A stretch of 64,000 bases of DNA, from contig NZ_JBHSMT010000028.1 of the NCBI RefSeq assembly GCF_042654985.1, positions 186,001-250,000 on the forward strand, read 5' to 3'. The notes below the pieces were generated by a model. The model searched no databases. It saw only the letters and a list, made by a program, of their open reading frames with translations, and was not told where the DNA came from. The stretch comes from Paraherbaspirillum soli (GTDB lineage: Bacteria; Pseudomonadota; Gammaproteobacteria; Burkholderiales; Burkholderiaceae_D). Shown here one piece after another: positions 42,723-50,255 of this stretch (position 1 is the stretch's first letter; each line of letters opens with the position of its first letter). Both the position numbers and the translations under genes were made by a program.

Positions 42723-44014
42723 TGTTAAGAATCCTGGTACGCCTGTATTTGATTGTCGCCACCCTATTGATTCTATCGATTATTTCGGTGCAAATGGGTT
42801 TCCCGTATCTGTTTCGGTCTGAATTCAAGGCCGAGATGCGGCGTGACTATACCAATGAAGCAGTGCTGTTGCGCGAATATCTCGGCCCCGTGCAGGACAG
42901 CCGTCAGCAAGCCAGACTGGACCGCATGAACCGGCTGAACCCGCAGCGCTATACCCGCTTGTCGGCAGCTCAAACGCAAGCGCTGTCGCCATCGATCCGG
43001 GATGAACTGGCACGGTATCAGATGGCGTGGGCCGGCATCGGCAATAACAGCCGCAGCGACGTCTATATCGCCCTGGAAGATGGCGGCGTCCTCGAAATCA
43101 ACGCGCCTAATATCAACGACTTGCAAATCATCGCCTACATTGTTGTTTTAATCGTGATGCTGGCGGCAGTATTGATGTGGTTGACGCCGCATTGGCGCGA
43201 CCTGGAAAAATTGCGCGTTGCTGCCGCACGGTTTGGCGACGGCGCATTGGATGCGCGCGCCAAGCTATCCGACAATTCGTCGATCAAGCAATTGTGCGCA
43301 TACTTTAATGACATGGCGGATCGCATCGGCAACTTGATCAAGGCGCAAAGAGACATGGTCAACGCCGCCTCGCACGAACTCCGCACGCCGTTGGCAAGAC
43401 TCGAATTCGGTTTGGTCAATTTGATGGATACCAGCAAGGACAGCAACTCCCACAAGCGCATCCAGGCCATGCGCAAAGACGTGGAAGAGCTGGATATCCT
43501 GGTCGGCGAATTGCTGACCCTTAGCATGCTGGAGCAGTCGCCGTTTCCGGAGCACGCGGAAAAAATCATGCTGGAAGATTTTTTGCGCGCAGCTGCCGGC
43601 ATCTCAAACGATGAATTGCATCTGCGGCGCAGCACGATAGTCTGGGCTATCGACACCTCGATGAAAGAAGTGATCACCGAACCGCGCAGCCTGGGACGTG
43701 CCTTTTCCAACCTGATCCGAAATGCGCTGCGCTATACGCACAGCACCATCCGAGTACGCGCCGAAGCCAACGCCGGTTCCTGGAACCTGATCGTGGAAGA
43801 CGACGGCGTCGGCATTCCGGAACAGGAAAGGGAGCGGGTCTTTGAGCCGTTTTATCGGCTCGATCGCAGCCGCGACCGCTCCACAGGCGGCTACGGTCTG
43901 GGGCTGGCGATCGTCAAGAAAATTGCCGAGCGACTCGACGGCACCGCCCGCGTTGACAGCTCGGATCTGGGCGGTGCGATGTTTGTATTGAATTTTCCCC
44001 TGCGGAACGAATAA
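42722..44014 (+). CDS. Sensor histidine kinase (RstB-like)
   Basis: A 430-residue membrane kinase. Two membrane helices (about residues 3-24 and 137-158) flank a periplasmic sensor loop; a HAMP region follows (about 160-210); the phospho-acceptor is H218 in NAASHELRTPLARLEFGL; the ATP-binding domain has NLIRNALRYTH (N box), EDDGVGIPEQE (G1), GYGLGLAIVKKIAE (G2). It should phosphorylate the response regulator at 42024. Coupled translation supports one operon. The stimulus is not known; homologues respond to Mg or low pH. Confidence 0.93.
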   Translation: MLRILVRLYLIVATLLILSIISVQMGFPYLFRSEFKAEMRRDYTNEAVLLREYLGPVQDSRQQARLDRMNRLNPQRYTRLSAAQTQALSPSIRDELARYQMAWAGIGNNSRSDVYIALEDGGVLEINAPNINDLQIIAYIVVLIVMLAAVLMWLTPHWRDLEKLRVAAARFGDGALDARAKLSDNSSIKQLCAYFNDMADRIGNLIKAQRDMVNAASHELRTPLARLEFGLVNLMDTSKDSNSHKRIQAMRKDVEELDILVGELLTLSMLEQSPFPEHAEKIMLEDFLRAAAGISNDELHLRRSTIVWAIDTSMKEVITEPRSLGRAFSNLIRNALRYTHSTIRVRAEANAGSWNLIVEDDGVGIPEQERERVFEPFYRLDRSRDRSTGGYGLGLAIVKKIAERLDGTARVDSSDLGGAMFVLNFPLRNE

Positions 44015-44088
44015 TATGACTGCCCGCTTCCGCTTCATGGCGGACGTTCAGAACTCCGCTTAACGAACCACGGAGCGTCGAGGGGTTG

Positions 44089-44251
44089 GGGTTGTTGTTG
44101 ACGTTGTTGTTGACGTTGCTGTTGACGTTGCTGTTGACGTTGCTGTTGACGTTGCTGTTGACGTTGCTGTTGACGTTGCTGTTGACGTTGCTGTTGACGT
44201 TGCTGTTGACGTTGTTGTTGACGTTGACGTTGCTGTTGAGGTTGTCTTTGA
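44089..44251. repeat. 12-bp tandem repeat array
   Basis: Units of ACGTTGCTGTTG. Eight are identical in a row (44113-44208), flanked on each side by ACGTTGTTGTTG variants, with a further unit and partial ones to 44251. All unit changes are multiples of three bases. Translation in any frame gives short peptide repeats (Asn-Val-Asn-Ser on the minus strand), but there is no start context or homology. The array lies 100 bases before the scaffold gap. Confidence 0.9.
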
Positions 44252-44356
44252 CGTGCATTCCGCATTGGGACGCTGCCAAATGGGACGACTGGCAGCCGGG
44301 AATTGTGGGAAGGCATGTTTGAGCGCAGCGAGTTTGCCTTTCCACCCGGCTGACAG

Positions 44357-44366
44357 NNNNNNNNNN
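44357..44366. other. Scaffold gap (10 N)
   Basis: Ten undetermined bases. The true length and content of this break are unknown; adjacency of the repeats on either side should not be taken as proven. Confidence 0.99.
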
Positions 44367-44419
44367 GCATTTGGGGACCCGCCTACGGCGGGCAGTGGCT
44401 TGCGGTCGCCTTTTGTTTG

Positions 44420-44453
44420 CTTACTTTATTTTGGCGAAGCAAAATAAAGTAAG
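44420..44453. repeat. Perfect 14-bp inverted repeat
   Basis: CTTACTTTATTTTG and CAAAATAAAGTAAG flank GCGAAG, giving a perfect 14-bp hairpin stem with a 6-base loop. From memory, closely related segments (CTTACTTTCTTTGGCGAAGC type) recur in many Burkholderiales genomes beside repeats; this is not checked. Confidence 0.8.
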
Positions 44454-44533
44454 TCGCCGTCAGGGCGAAAAGCTGAGATCGCCAAGACGGCAGCACGTAA
44501 AGGCAATCGCAAAACCTCGGTGCTCCGTAGTCC

Positions 44534-44598
44534 GTTAAAAGGGGTCAGAGTAATTTTCGTCAAACTGCCGACGAAAAAAAACTCTGACCCCATTTAAC
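44534..44598. mobile_element. 65-bp inverted-repeat element (GGGGTCAGAGT ends)
   Basis: Arms GTTAAAAGGGGTCAGAGT and ACTCTGACCCCATTTAAC pair with one mismatch and one extra base; the inner TTTTCGTC/GACGAAAA also pairs. A 65-bp non-coding palindrome of this kind looks like a tiny MITE or a REP-like sequence mobilised by a distant transposase. No transposase gene is in the window. Confidence 0.65.
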
Positions 44599-44659
44599 TA
44601 TGTCATCGCGGCATTCGGTTTCGTGACGACTCAAGAAATGTCGGGCTTTACAGTCCAAC

Positions 44660-45145
44660 CTACGCCGGCTGCGCGCCGCCAGACTGCGGAAGCGCGTGAC
44701 CGGTTTCGAGCAGCGTCTTCAAATTCGAAAGAACCTTCGGCCAGCCGCCCGATATGCCCGCGAGCATCTGAGGATCGCGCTCGAGGTCTTCATGCGTGAC
44801 CGTCAAACGAACCAACCGGTCGCCATGCGGCTCGATATCGAATGTGACACGCGAATGTTTCGCATCATCCTCGGCGTCGCTCGGCCTGGCCCATGTGAGC
44901 ACCAGGCGACGTGGAGGGACGCTCTCGACAATCTTGCCGACAATGTCGACCGTTTGCGCATCGTCGAGGCGCCGGTGCTCCCATCGCGAACCGGGCCGCC
45001 AATCCGACACGTTCACGTGTACCGGACAATCCGTAGTCAAGCCAGACCAATATTTGCGCGTCACGTCGGTGTCGACCAAGGCCTGCCACACCTTCTCCGG
45101 AGTCGTTGCAATATAGGTCACATATACAAAGCTAGGTTTTGTCAT
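44660..45145 (-). CDS. SRPBCC/AHSA1-family protein, paired with ArsR regulator
   Basis: A 161-residue START-like (SRPBCC) protein: MTKPSFVYVTYIATTPEKVW, the helix ALVDTDVTRKYWSG, VNVSDWRPGSRWEHRRLDD, and the C-terminal ISGGWPKVLSNLKTLLETGH. The AHSA1 branch has a hydrophobic cavity and commonly pairs with an ArsR-type regulator, as here. Function is unknown for most members. The gene starts 14 bases inside the ArsR gene's 3' end. Start 45145 is the canonical N-terminus; a longer frame upstream is inside the regulator gene. Confidence 0.88.
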   Translation of the reverse strand: MTKPSFVYVTYIATTPEKVWQALVDTDVTRKYWSGLTTDCPVHVNVSDWRPGSRWEHRRLDDAQTVDIVGKIVESVPPRRLVLTWARPSDAEDDAKHSRVTFDIEPHGDRLVRLTVTHEDLERDPQMLAGISGGWPKVLSNLKTLLETGHALPQSGGAQPA

Positions 45146-45461
45146 CATCATCTCCTTCCAGTTTGTTCTTGAGGTCGCGCAACGCACCAAGGCGGCCGTG
45201 CTCGAATTTCTCGATCCAACGCTCGTAAATCTCGTGCAGCGGCACAGCGTTCAGGTAATGGAGCTTTTCTCGGCCTTGCCAGACAATGGCGACCAGATTT
45301 GCGTCCTCCAGCAGTTGCAAGTGCTGCGTCACGGCTTGGCGAGTCATGTCCATGTGCTCACAGAGTGCCGTCAGCGTCTGGCCGTTCTCCCGATGCAACA
45401 GGTCAAGCAGGTGCCTGCGACTCGGGTCGGCCAACGCTTTGAATACTTTGTCGATGTCCAA
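45132..45461 (-). CDS. ArsR/SmtB-family regulator next to MITE
   Basis: A 109-residue winged-helix regulator: LDIDKVFKALADPSRRHLLD at the start, recognition helix GQTLTALCEHMDMTRQAVTQ, then HLQLLEDANLVAIVWQGREK and LHYLNAVPLHEIYERWIEKF. It lacks the CxC metal motif, like regulators that pair with SRPBCC genes. The start is taken as TTG at 45461; an ATG at 45542 would add 27 residues encoded by a MITE, which lies only 12 bases upstream (45473-45569). The MITE has therefore replaced the native upstream region, and expression may depend on it. Confidence 0.87.
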   Translation of the reverse strand: MDIDKVFKALADPSRRHLLDLLHRENGQTLTALCEHMDMTRQAVTQHLQLLEDANLVAIVWQGREKLHYLNAVPLHEIYERWIEKFEHGRLGALRDLKNKLEGDDDDKT

Positions 45462-45472
45462 ATGTGTTCTTT

Positions 45473-45569
45473 TAACAGGGTGTTGAAAAACGTCGCGAGC
45501 GGCCCGGGTTTTGGTAGATGAGCGCAAACCGACAATCGGCACTCGCAGTAGTTTTTCAACATCCTGTTA
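45473..45569. mobile_element. 97-bp MITE with 19-bp terminal inverted repeats
   Basis: Ends TAACAGGGTGTTGAAAAAC (45473-45491) and GTTTTTCAACATCCTGTTA (45551-45569) match at 18 of 19 when inverted. The element is too short to code and has TA at both outer ends, suggesting TA target duplication. It lies between the AHSA1 gene and the ArsR gene on the same strand. Its terminal TAA is the stop codon of the AHSA1 gene. Confidence 0.85.
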
Positions 45570-46004
45570 GTCCCAGTTGTCGATCTTGATGTCATTAGGG
45601 GCGGGAGCACCTTTACCGTTTTCCAGAAACGACTTCAAACTCATCATAAAGATCGCCCACTTGGTGCTGCAATGGTGCATGAATTCCACCGGCTCTTTCC
45701 AGCCCTGGTGCTTGAAGAGGACGATGCAATATTCGCCGTCCTGTCTGAGGTCCCAGCTGATTTTTGTGTCCATCCATTCCGCCGGCCCGTCGACCACTTG
45801 CCATAGCACCCGCTCGGACGGATGCAGCTCAAGCACTTTCATGTCGAGGCCGCCGGCGTCGGAGCGGAACTGGAGCACTCCGCCGACTTTGCCATCCCCT
45901 TGCGTGTTGTTGTTCCACCATGCGGCAAGGCCTTCACGCGTGCTCAATGCTTTATAGACCTCACCCGGCGGCGATTTAATTCCGACTCTATGCAAGATAT
46001 CCAT
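45567..46004 (-). CDS. SRPBCC/AHSA1-family protein, stop provided by MITE
   Basis: A 145-residue AHSA1-type SRPBCC protein: MDILHRVGIKSPPGEVYKAL, STREGLAAWWNNNTQGDGKV, LQFRSDAGGLDMKVLELHPS, and the end FMHHCSTKWAIFMMSLKSFL. It should form a ligand-binding helix-grip cavity. Its stop codon, TAA at 45569-45567, is the first three bases of the MITE, so the original C-terminus may have been slightly different. It probably once shared a transcript with the ArsR and second SRPBCC genes downstream. Confidence 0.88.
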   Translation of the reverse strand: MDILHRVGIKSPPGEVYKALSTREGLAAWWNNNTQGDGKVGGVLQFRSDAGGLDMKVLELHPSERVLWQVVDGPAEWMDTKISWDLRQDGEYCIVLFKHQGWKEPVEFMHHCSTKWAIFMMSLKSFLENGKGAPAPNDIKIDNWD

Positions 46005-46235
46005 CGTGACTTCTCCTTATGGGTTGATCGAAACGACTGCGGGCGTTGTCATGGCAAAACCCTGATGGCGTCAGTCATCGCTTTGAAGGCCTTTGGCGAT
46101 GTCCGGGTACGTGTGAATTATAGGCAAGCAGTCGCAAAATGCAAGTATTTGCCTGCATATTGAATGGCAAAAAACTGCCGCATGGCTGATGCACCTGCTC
46201 GCCCTGCCCGGCAGACGCCAGGCGAGCTTTATCCG

Positions 46236-47127
46236 TCAATCGAAAATCTTGTCCGATGGGTAGGCCAATGAGTCGCGCAACAGATAACTCATCGGCATCT
46301 TCATGTTGGTGTGGTTGGGGCCGTTCGGCTGGGTGAACCAATATGCGTATATTTTCTTGAATTCGCCTTCATGAATCAGCCGCGCCATTTCATGATCCAC
46401 CAATTTCTTGAAGGCCGGATCACCCTTGCGGAACATCAGCGAGTACGGTTCGATCGACAGCGGATCGCCGACGACGGCAAAGGCATCAGGACTTGTCGCA
46501 TTAGAGCGCATGCTGTACAGCACCACGTCGTCCATCGCGTAGGCATCGGCTTTGCCCTGCTCGACGAAGGAGAACGATTCCTTGTCGTCGCGGCCTTCCA
46601 CCAGCTTGATATTGAGCGCGCGCACATTGTTGCGTCCATTGATCAGATCGGTTGTGGTGGTGTTCTTGGTAACGACGATGGTCTTATCCTTCAGATCGGG
46701 CCAGTTTTTGATGCCGCTGTCCGTCTTCACCACCATCCGCACCCCCGAAAAGAAGTGCGGGATGGTAAAGCCGACACGGGTGCGGCGCTCGGCATTGTTG
46801 GTGGTCGAGCCACATTCCAGATCGGCCTTGCCTTCGATGATGCTGGGAAAGCGGGTGCTGGTGTCAGCCGCCAGATAGCGCACTTTCAGCTCCGGCAGCT
46901 TCAATTCGCGTTTGACCGCATCGGCGATTTTCAGGCACAGGTCGATTGCATAGCCGACCACGTGCCTGTCTTCATTGGTGAAGGAGAATGGAGGGATCTC
47001 CCGATACGCGATCGTGATGCTTTGACTTTCGCGGATCTTGGCAAGAGTATCGCCAGCCATTGCGGCTAGCGGCTAGCGGCGCCAGCAAACACATCAAGCT
47101 CAAACCGTTCTTAATCACACCGTGCAT
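46236..47127 (-). pseudogene. Amino-acid ABC solute-binding protein, frameshifted by 7-bp duplication
   Basis: The main frame (from ATG 47060, 274 residues) is a periplasmic solute-binding protein of the glutamate/aspartate type: ITIAYREIPPFSFTNEDRHV, VGYAIDLCLKIADAVKREL, KADLECGSTTNNAERRTRVG and the end DSLAYPSDKIFD. It lacks a signal peptide. One appears just upstream in another frame: ATG 47127 (MHGVIKNGLSLMCLLAPLAA) with GGAG before it. The two frames are split by a tandem CGGCTAG duplication at 47063-47076; removing one 7-base copy joins them perfectly as LAPLAAMAGDTLAK. A real mutation is more likely than a sequencing slip, but reads should be checked. Confidence 0.85.
47063..47076. repeat. 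7-bp tandem duplication breaking solute-binding gene
   Basis: Two copies of CGGCTAG (47063-47069 and 47070-47076), followed by CGGC. With one copy the upstream signal-peptide frame and the downstream mature-protein frame become continuous. A recent duplication by replication slippage is the simplest explanation, and it could revert. Confidence 0.85.
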
Positions 47128-47432
47128 AACAAAATCTCCAACAAGTCTGTGCCGGTCACCGACCGTCCCGCCAGCGACCAACAAATTGATCGGGACACAT
47201 ATTTGCCGTGCCCAATATAGTTGAAGAATTCCTGTCGGTACGGGTTATTGTGGTCTGCGCAAGCGATTTGTTAGCACATCGTACTGGCGCTGGGAAAACG
47301 CTGAAATCCTGGCTTGCGAGATTCAGAAATCGGCTAGCCGGCTATCGCTTTTTCCTTGGTTCAGGGCCGCAAAGTCGGATGGCGTGATTTCGTGATGAAA
47401 TCGCGAAACGACCTCTGACCTACTCCGAACAT
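47128..47432. other. Intergenic region between divergent genes
   Basis: About 305 bases between the solute-binding gene and the DUF2252 gene, which are transcribed away from each other. Both promoters should lie here. No repeat, hairpin or small gene stands out. Confidence 0.5.
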
Positions 47433-48638
47433 ATGATTGGAATTCAAGCGATGAAATTTCCCGCCCCTGACGCGCGCCGCGAAATACTGCTTGCACGCCG
47501 CAATCAAAAAATGGCGCGTTCGCCGCATGCCTATGTGCGCGGCAACACTGCCAAGTACTACGAATGGCTGCACAGTCTGCGCGGCCATGCTCTGCCGCAA
47601 GGACCGGCGATTTGGATTTGCGGCGACTGCCACCTTGGCAACCTCGGCCCGCTGGCCGATGCCGATGGCGCGATCGAGGTGCAGATTCGCGACTTCGATC
47701 AAACCATTATCGGCAATCCTGCGCATGATCTGGTGCGGCTCGGGCTGTCGATGGCCGCAGCCGCGCGCGGCTCCAGCTTGCCGGGCGTGGTCACCGCTCA
47801 TATGCTGGAACATCTGATGGCGGGCTATGTACAAGCCCTCGGCACGGCTGGCAAAAGCGGTTCGAAGCAAAAACCCGACTTGATCAAAGTGGTCATGCGC
47901 AACGCTGTCAGGCGTTCCTGGAAGCAGCTGGCAAACGAACGGATTGTCGATACGCGGCCGAATATCCCGCTGGGAAAGAATTTCTGGCCGTTGTCGAAGT
48001 CCGAGAAGATCGCCATCTCGCAATTGTTTGAAACACGGGAAATGGCAAAGCTGGTCACCACGCTGAAATCACGCGATGACGACGCCAGGATCGAGGTATT
48101 GGATGCAGCCTACTGGGTGAAAGGTTGCAGTTCGCTGGGTCGCTTGCGCTACGCCGTGTTATTGCGGGTGGGCGACGTTGATCATTGCCTGATCGACATC
48201 AAGGAAGCCGTGCATGCTACCGCACCCCGCTATCCGCACGCCAGCATGCCGCGCGACAACGCCAGGCGCGTGGTGGCAGGCGCGCGTCAACTATCGCCGG
48301 CGCTGGGCGAGCGCATGATCGCACAACGTTTTCTGGAGCATGGCGTCTTCATCCGGGAACTGCTGCCGCAGGACCTCAAAATAGAAATAGACCAGTTGAG
48401 TATGGACCAGGCAACGCTGATGGCGCGTTATCTGGCCTATGTCGTCGGTTGCGCGCATGCCAGGCAAATGGATAGAGCGACCCGCAACAGCTGGCGCAAC
48501 GAGCTGAAGCTGGATCGCAGCAAGACGCTCGCTAGCCCTGCTTGGTTATGGAACAGTGTTGTGCAGCTGATGGCTAGCCATGAGGCGGGCTATTTACAGC
48601 ACTGCCATAAATATGCGTTGGGGGCGGATGGCAGCTGA
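47433..48638 (+). CDS. DUF2252-family protein
   Basis: A 401-residue DUF2252 protein. Landmarks are MARSPHAYVRGNTAKYYEWL, IWICGDCHLGNLGPLADADG, QIRDFDQTIIGNPAHDLVRL and ERMIAQRFLEHGVFIRELLP. The GDCHLGN and RDFDQ motifs resemble the catalytic and metal loops of the aminoglycoside-phosphotransferase fold, so a kinase-like activity is plausible but unproven for this family. A start six codons later (MKFPAPDARR) is also possible. It is a single gene divergent from the broken solute-binding gene. Confidence 0.9.
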   Translation: MIGIQAMKFPAPDARREILLARRNQKMARSPHAYVRGNTAKYYEWLHSLRGHALPQGPAIWICGDCHLGNLGPLADADGAIEVQIRDFDQTIIGNPAHDLVRLGLSMAAAARGSSLPGVVTAHMLEHLMAGYVQALGTAGKSGSKQKPDLIKVVMRNAVRRSWKQLANERIVDTRPNIPLGKNFWPLSKSEKIAISQLFETREMAKLVTTLKSRDDDARIEVLDAAYWVKGCSSLGRLRYAVLLRVGDVDHCLIDIKEAVHATAPRYPHASMPRDNARRVVAGARQLSPALGERMIAQRFLEHGVFIRELLPQDLKIEIDQLSMDQATLMARYLAYVVGCAHARQMDRATRNSWRNELKLDRSKTLASPAWLWNSVVQLMASHEAGYLQHCHKYALGADGS

Positions 48639-48832
48639 TGCATCCGGCTCGTCAAATGTGCCCTTCTATTACTTGGCAAAACATGACAATTGCCCTAGAC
48701 GATGTTTTCCTTTGGGAAATATGCTATTTTTGCACCCTGAATTTAATGACAGGTTTTTCGTTCGTATTCACGCATTGATCCAACGACCGGATGCAACTGC
48801 GACGCCTCAACCCTTGGCCTAAAAGACCCACT

Positions 48833-49537
48833 ATGACCGATCTTTCTTCCTTCCCCATCTCCAACAAATGGCCCGCCCGGCACCCGGACCGGATTCAGCT
48901 TTATTCGCTGCCGACACCCAACGGCGTCAAGATTTCGATCATGCTGGAAGAGACCGGCCTGCCTTACGAGCCGCACCTGGTCAGTTTCGAAACCAACGAC
49001 CAGATGTCGCCGGAGTTTCTATCGCTTAATCCGAACAACAAGATCCCGGCCATCCTCGATCCCGCCGGCCCGGGCGGCAAGCCGCTGCCGCTGTTTGAAT
49101 CCGGCGCGATCCTGATCTACCTGGCCGACAAGAGCGGGAAGTTCATGCCGCAGGATCCCGCTGGCCGCTACGAGACGATCCAGTGGTTGATGTTTCAGAT
49201 GGGCGGCATCGGCCCGATATTCGGCCAGCTCGGCTTTTTCCACAAATTCGCCGGCAAGGAATACGAAGACAAACGCCCACGAGACCGTTACGTCGCAGAA
49301 TCGAAGCGTTTGCTTGGCGTACTCAACCAGCGGCTTGCAGAGCGCACCTGGATCATGAGGGACACCTACACCATCGCCGATATCGCCATCTTTCCGTGGG
49401 TGCGCAACTTGATCGGCTTCTATGAGGCCGGCGATCTGGTGGCTATCGCGGATTTCCCGCATGTGACGCGGGCGCTTAATGCATTCCTCGCGCGTCCGGC
49501 GGTTGCTAGAGGTCTTGTGATCCCCAAGCGGGGTTGA
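48833..49537 (+). CDS. Glutathione S-transferase, YghU-like (Nu class)
   Basis: A 234-residue GST. The thioredoxin-fold half has RIQLYSLPTPNGVKISIMLE, NPNNKIPAILDP and the glutathione-binding ESGAILIYLADKSG; the helical half ends with the TYTIADIAIFPWVRNLIGFY motif. TPNG at the N-terminus fits YghU-type (Nu class) enzymes, which act as disulfide-bond reductases or peroxidases. Start 48833 is the normal N-terminus; the ribosome site is weak. It is followed closely by a decayed fragment at 49549. Confidence 0.9.
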   Translation: MTDLSSFPISNKWPARHPDRIQLYSLPTPNGVKISIMLEETGLPYEPHLVSFETNDQMSPEFLSLNPNNKIPAILDPAGPGGKPLPLFESGAILIYLADKSGKFMPQDPAGRYETIQWLMFQMGGIGPIFGQLGFFHKFAGKEYEDKRPRDRYVAESKRLLGVLNQRLAERTWIMRDTYTIADIAIFPWVRNLIGFYEAGDLVAIADFPHVTRALNAFLARPAVARGLVIPKRG

Positions 49538-49548
49538 GATCCGGATAG

Positions 49549-49815
49549 GCTGTCAGCCAAGCCGACTTTGACGAGTTTGACCGCCAGGTAACGGAGGCTA
49601 TCGCATTCTTGGAGTTGCACGCGCCCGTTATCGCAAGGATTGCCGCGTTTCGGGGAGTGCAATGGGCGGTACTTGACTTTGGCGTCGCGCTTAACGAAGG
49701 ATACGTGGCGCAATTCTCGTATTTACCGCCAAGGCTCATCCAGCTTGCCGCGGCAGCAGGAATTGGCGTGGAGATATCCCATTACGCATGTAGCAATGAC
49801 GATGAAAAGATCTAA
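49549..49815 (+). pseudogene. C-terminal remnant resembling DUF4279
   Basis: The frame 49549-49815 reads QADFDEFDRQVTEAIAFLEL, HAPVIARIAAFRGVQWAVLD, FGVALNEGYVAQFSYLPPRL, IQLAAAAGIGVEISHYACSN. It looks like the C-terminal half of a DUF4279-type protein and is preceded by an in-frame stop at 49546, with no N-terminal half. It starts 12 bases after the GST stop. The most likely reading is a deletion remnant. A TTG-initiated 68-residue product is possible but less likely. Confidence 0.6.
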
Positions 49816-50188
49816 CATGACGCTAAGTAGGAGCGTTCCACAAGCCGAACGCTGGCGAATTAATACGCTAGCGGTCATGAACATGGTTCTATTAGGCGCT
49901 ATGGCAGTAGCAAATTCTGCACAAGCCCACGAACCTGAAAAGCACAACGTTCAGCCTGCCGCCGGTTATGTGCCTAGTAGCGAGATCGCCATAAAAATAG
50001 CTGTGGCCATTTGGGAACCGATATACGGACGCGAAGCAATTGCCCAACAAAAACCGTATCAAGCCATGTTAAAAAATGGAATCTGGGTTGTTGAAGGTTC
50101 ACTCCCGAAAGACTACGCTGGCGGCACGGCGATCGCCGAAATCGCTAAAGATGACGGAAGGGTTTTAAGAGTAAGTCATGGCAAATAG
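49802..50188 (+). CDS. NTF2-fold immunity-type exported protein
   Basis: A 128-residue protein. A signal peptide (about residues 1-43, LAVMNMVLLGAMAVANSAQA) is followed by a compact domain: GYVPSSEIAIKIAVAIWEPI, YGREAIAQQKPYQAMLKNGI, WVVEGSLP, GGTAIAEIAKDDGRVLRVSH ending GK. The pattern (V-P....A..IA...W.P.YG ... W.V.G.LP ... GG.A...I.K.DG.I....H.K) is the NTF2-fold immunity family seen beside polymorphic toxins. No toxin gene is nearby. Start 49802 or the ATG at 49817 are both possible. It overlaps the end of the remnant gene. Confidence 0.82.
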   Translation: MKRSNMTLSRSVPQAERWRINTLAVMNMVLLGAMAVANSAQAHEPEKHNVQPAAGYVPSSEIAIKIAVAIWEPIYGREAIAQQKPYQAMLKNGIWVVEGSLPKDYAGGTAIAEIAKDDGRVLRVSHGK

Positions 50189-50255
50189 ATCCCATGGCAC
50201 ATCACTCAACCCCTGACACGCAAACGCGCCGGGCAACGTAACGTTAAAAGGCAAA

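Larger units (their letters stand above)
44015..44659. other. Repeat-rich intergenic region with scaffold gap
   Basis: No convincing gene. It holds the 12-bp tandem array (44089-44251), the 10-N gap (44357-44366), a perfect 14-bp hairpin (44420-44453), and an inverted-repeat element with GGGGTCAGAGT arms (44534-44598). Reading frames through the tandem array are artefacts of its periodicity. Confidence 0.8.

Noticed and set aside
43914..44345. Minus-strand frame with Asn-Val-Asn-Ser repeats
   Set aside because: It comes from the periodic 12-bp array, runs into the kinase gene's 3' end, has no ribosome site, and abuts a scaffold gap.
44014..44660. CRISPR array suggested by short repeats
   Set aside because: The 12-bp units are adjacent with no unique spacers, and no cas genes are present.
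45473..45542. N-terminal extension of the ArsR gene from ATG 45542
   Set aside because: The 27 extra residues are encoded by the MITE and do not resemble the family; kept only as an alternative.
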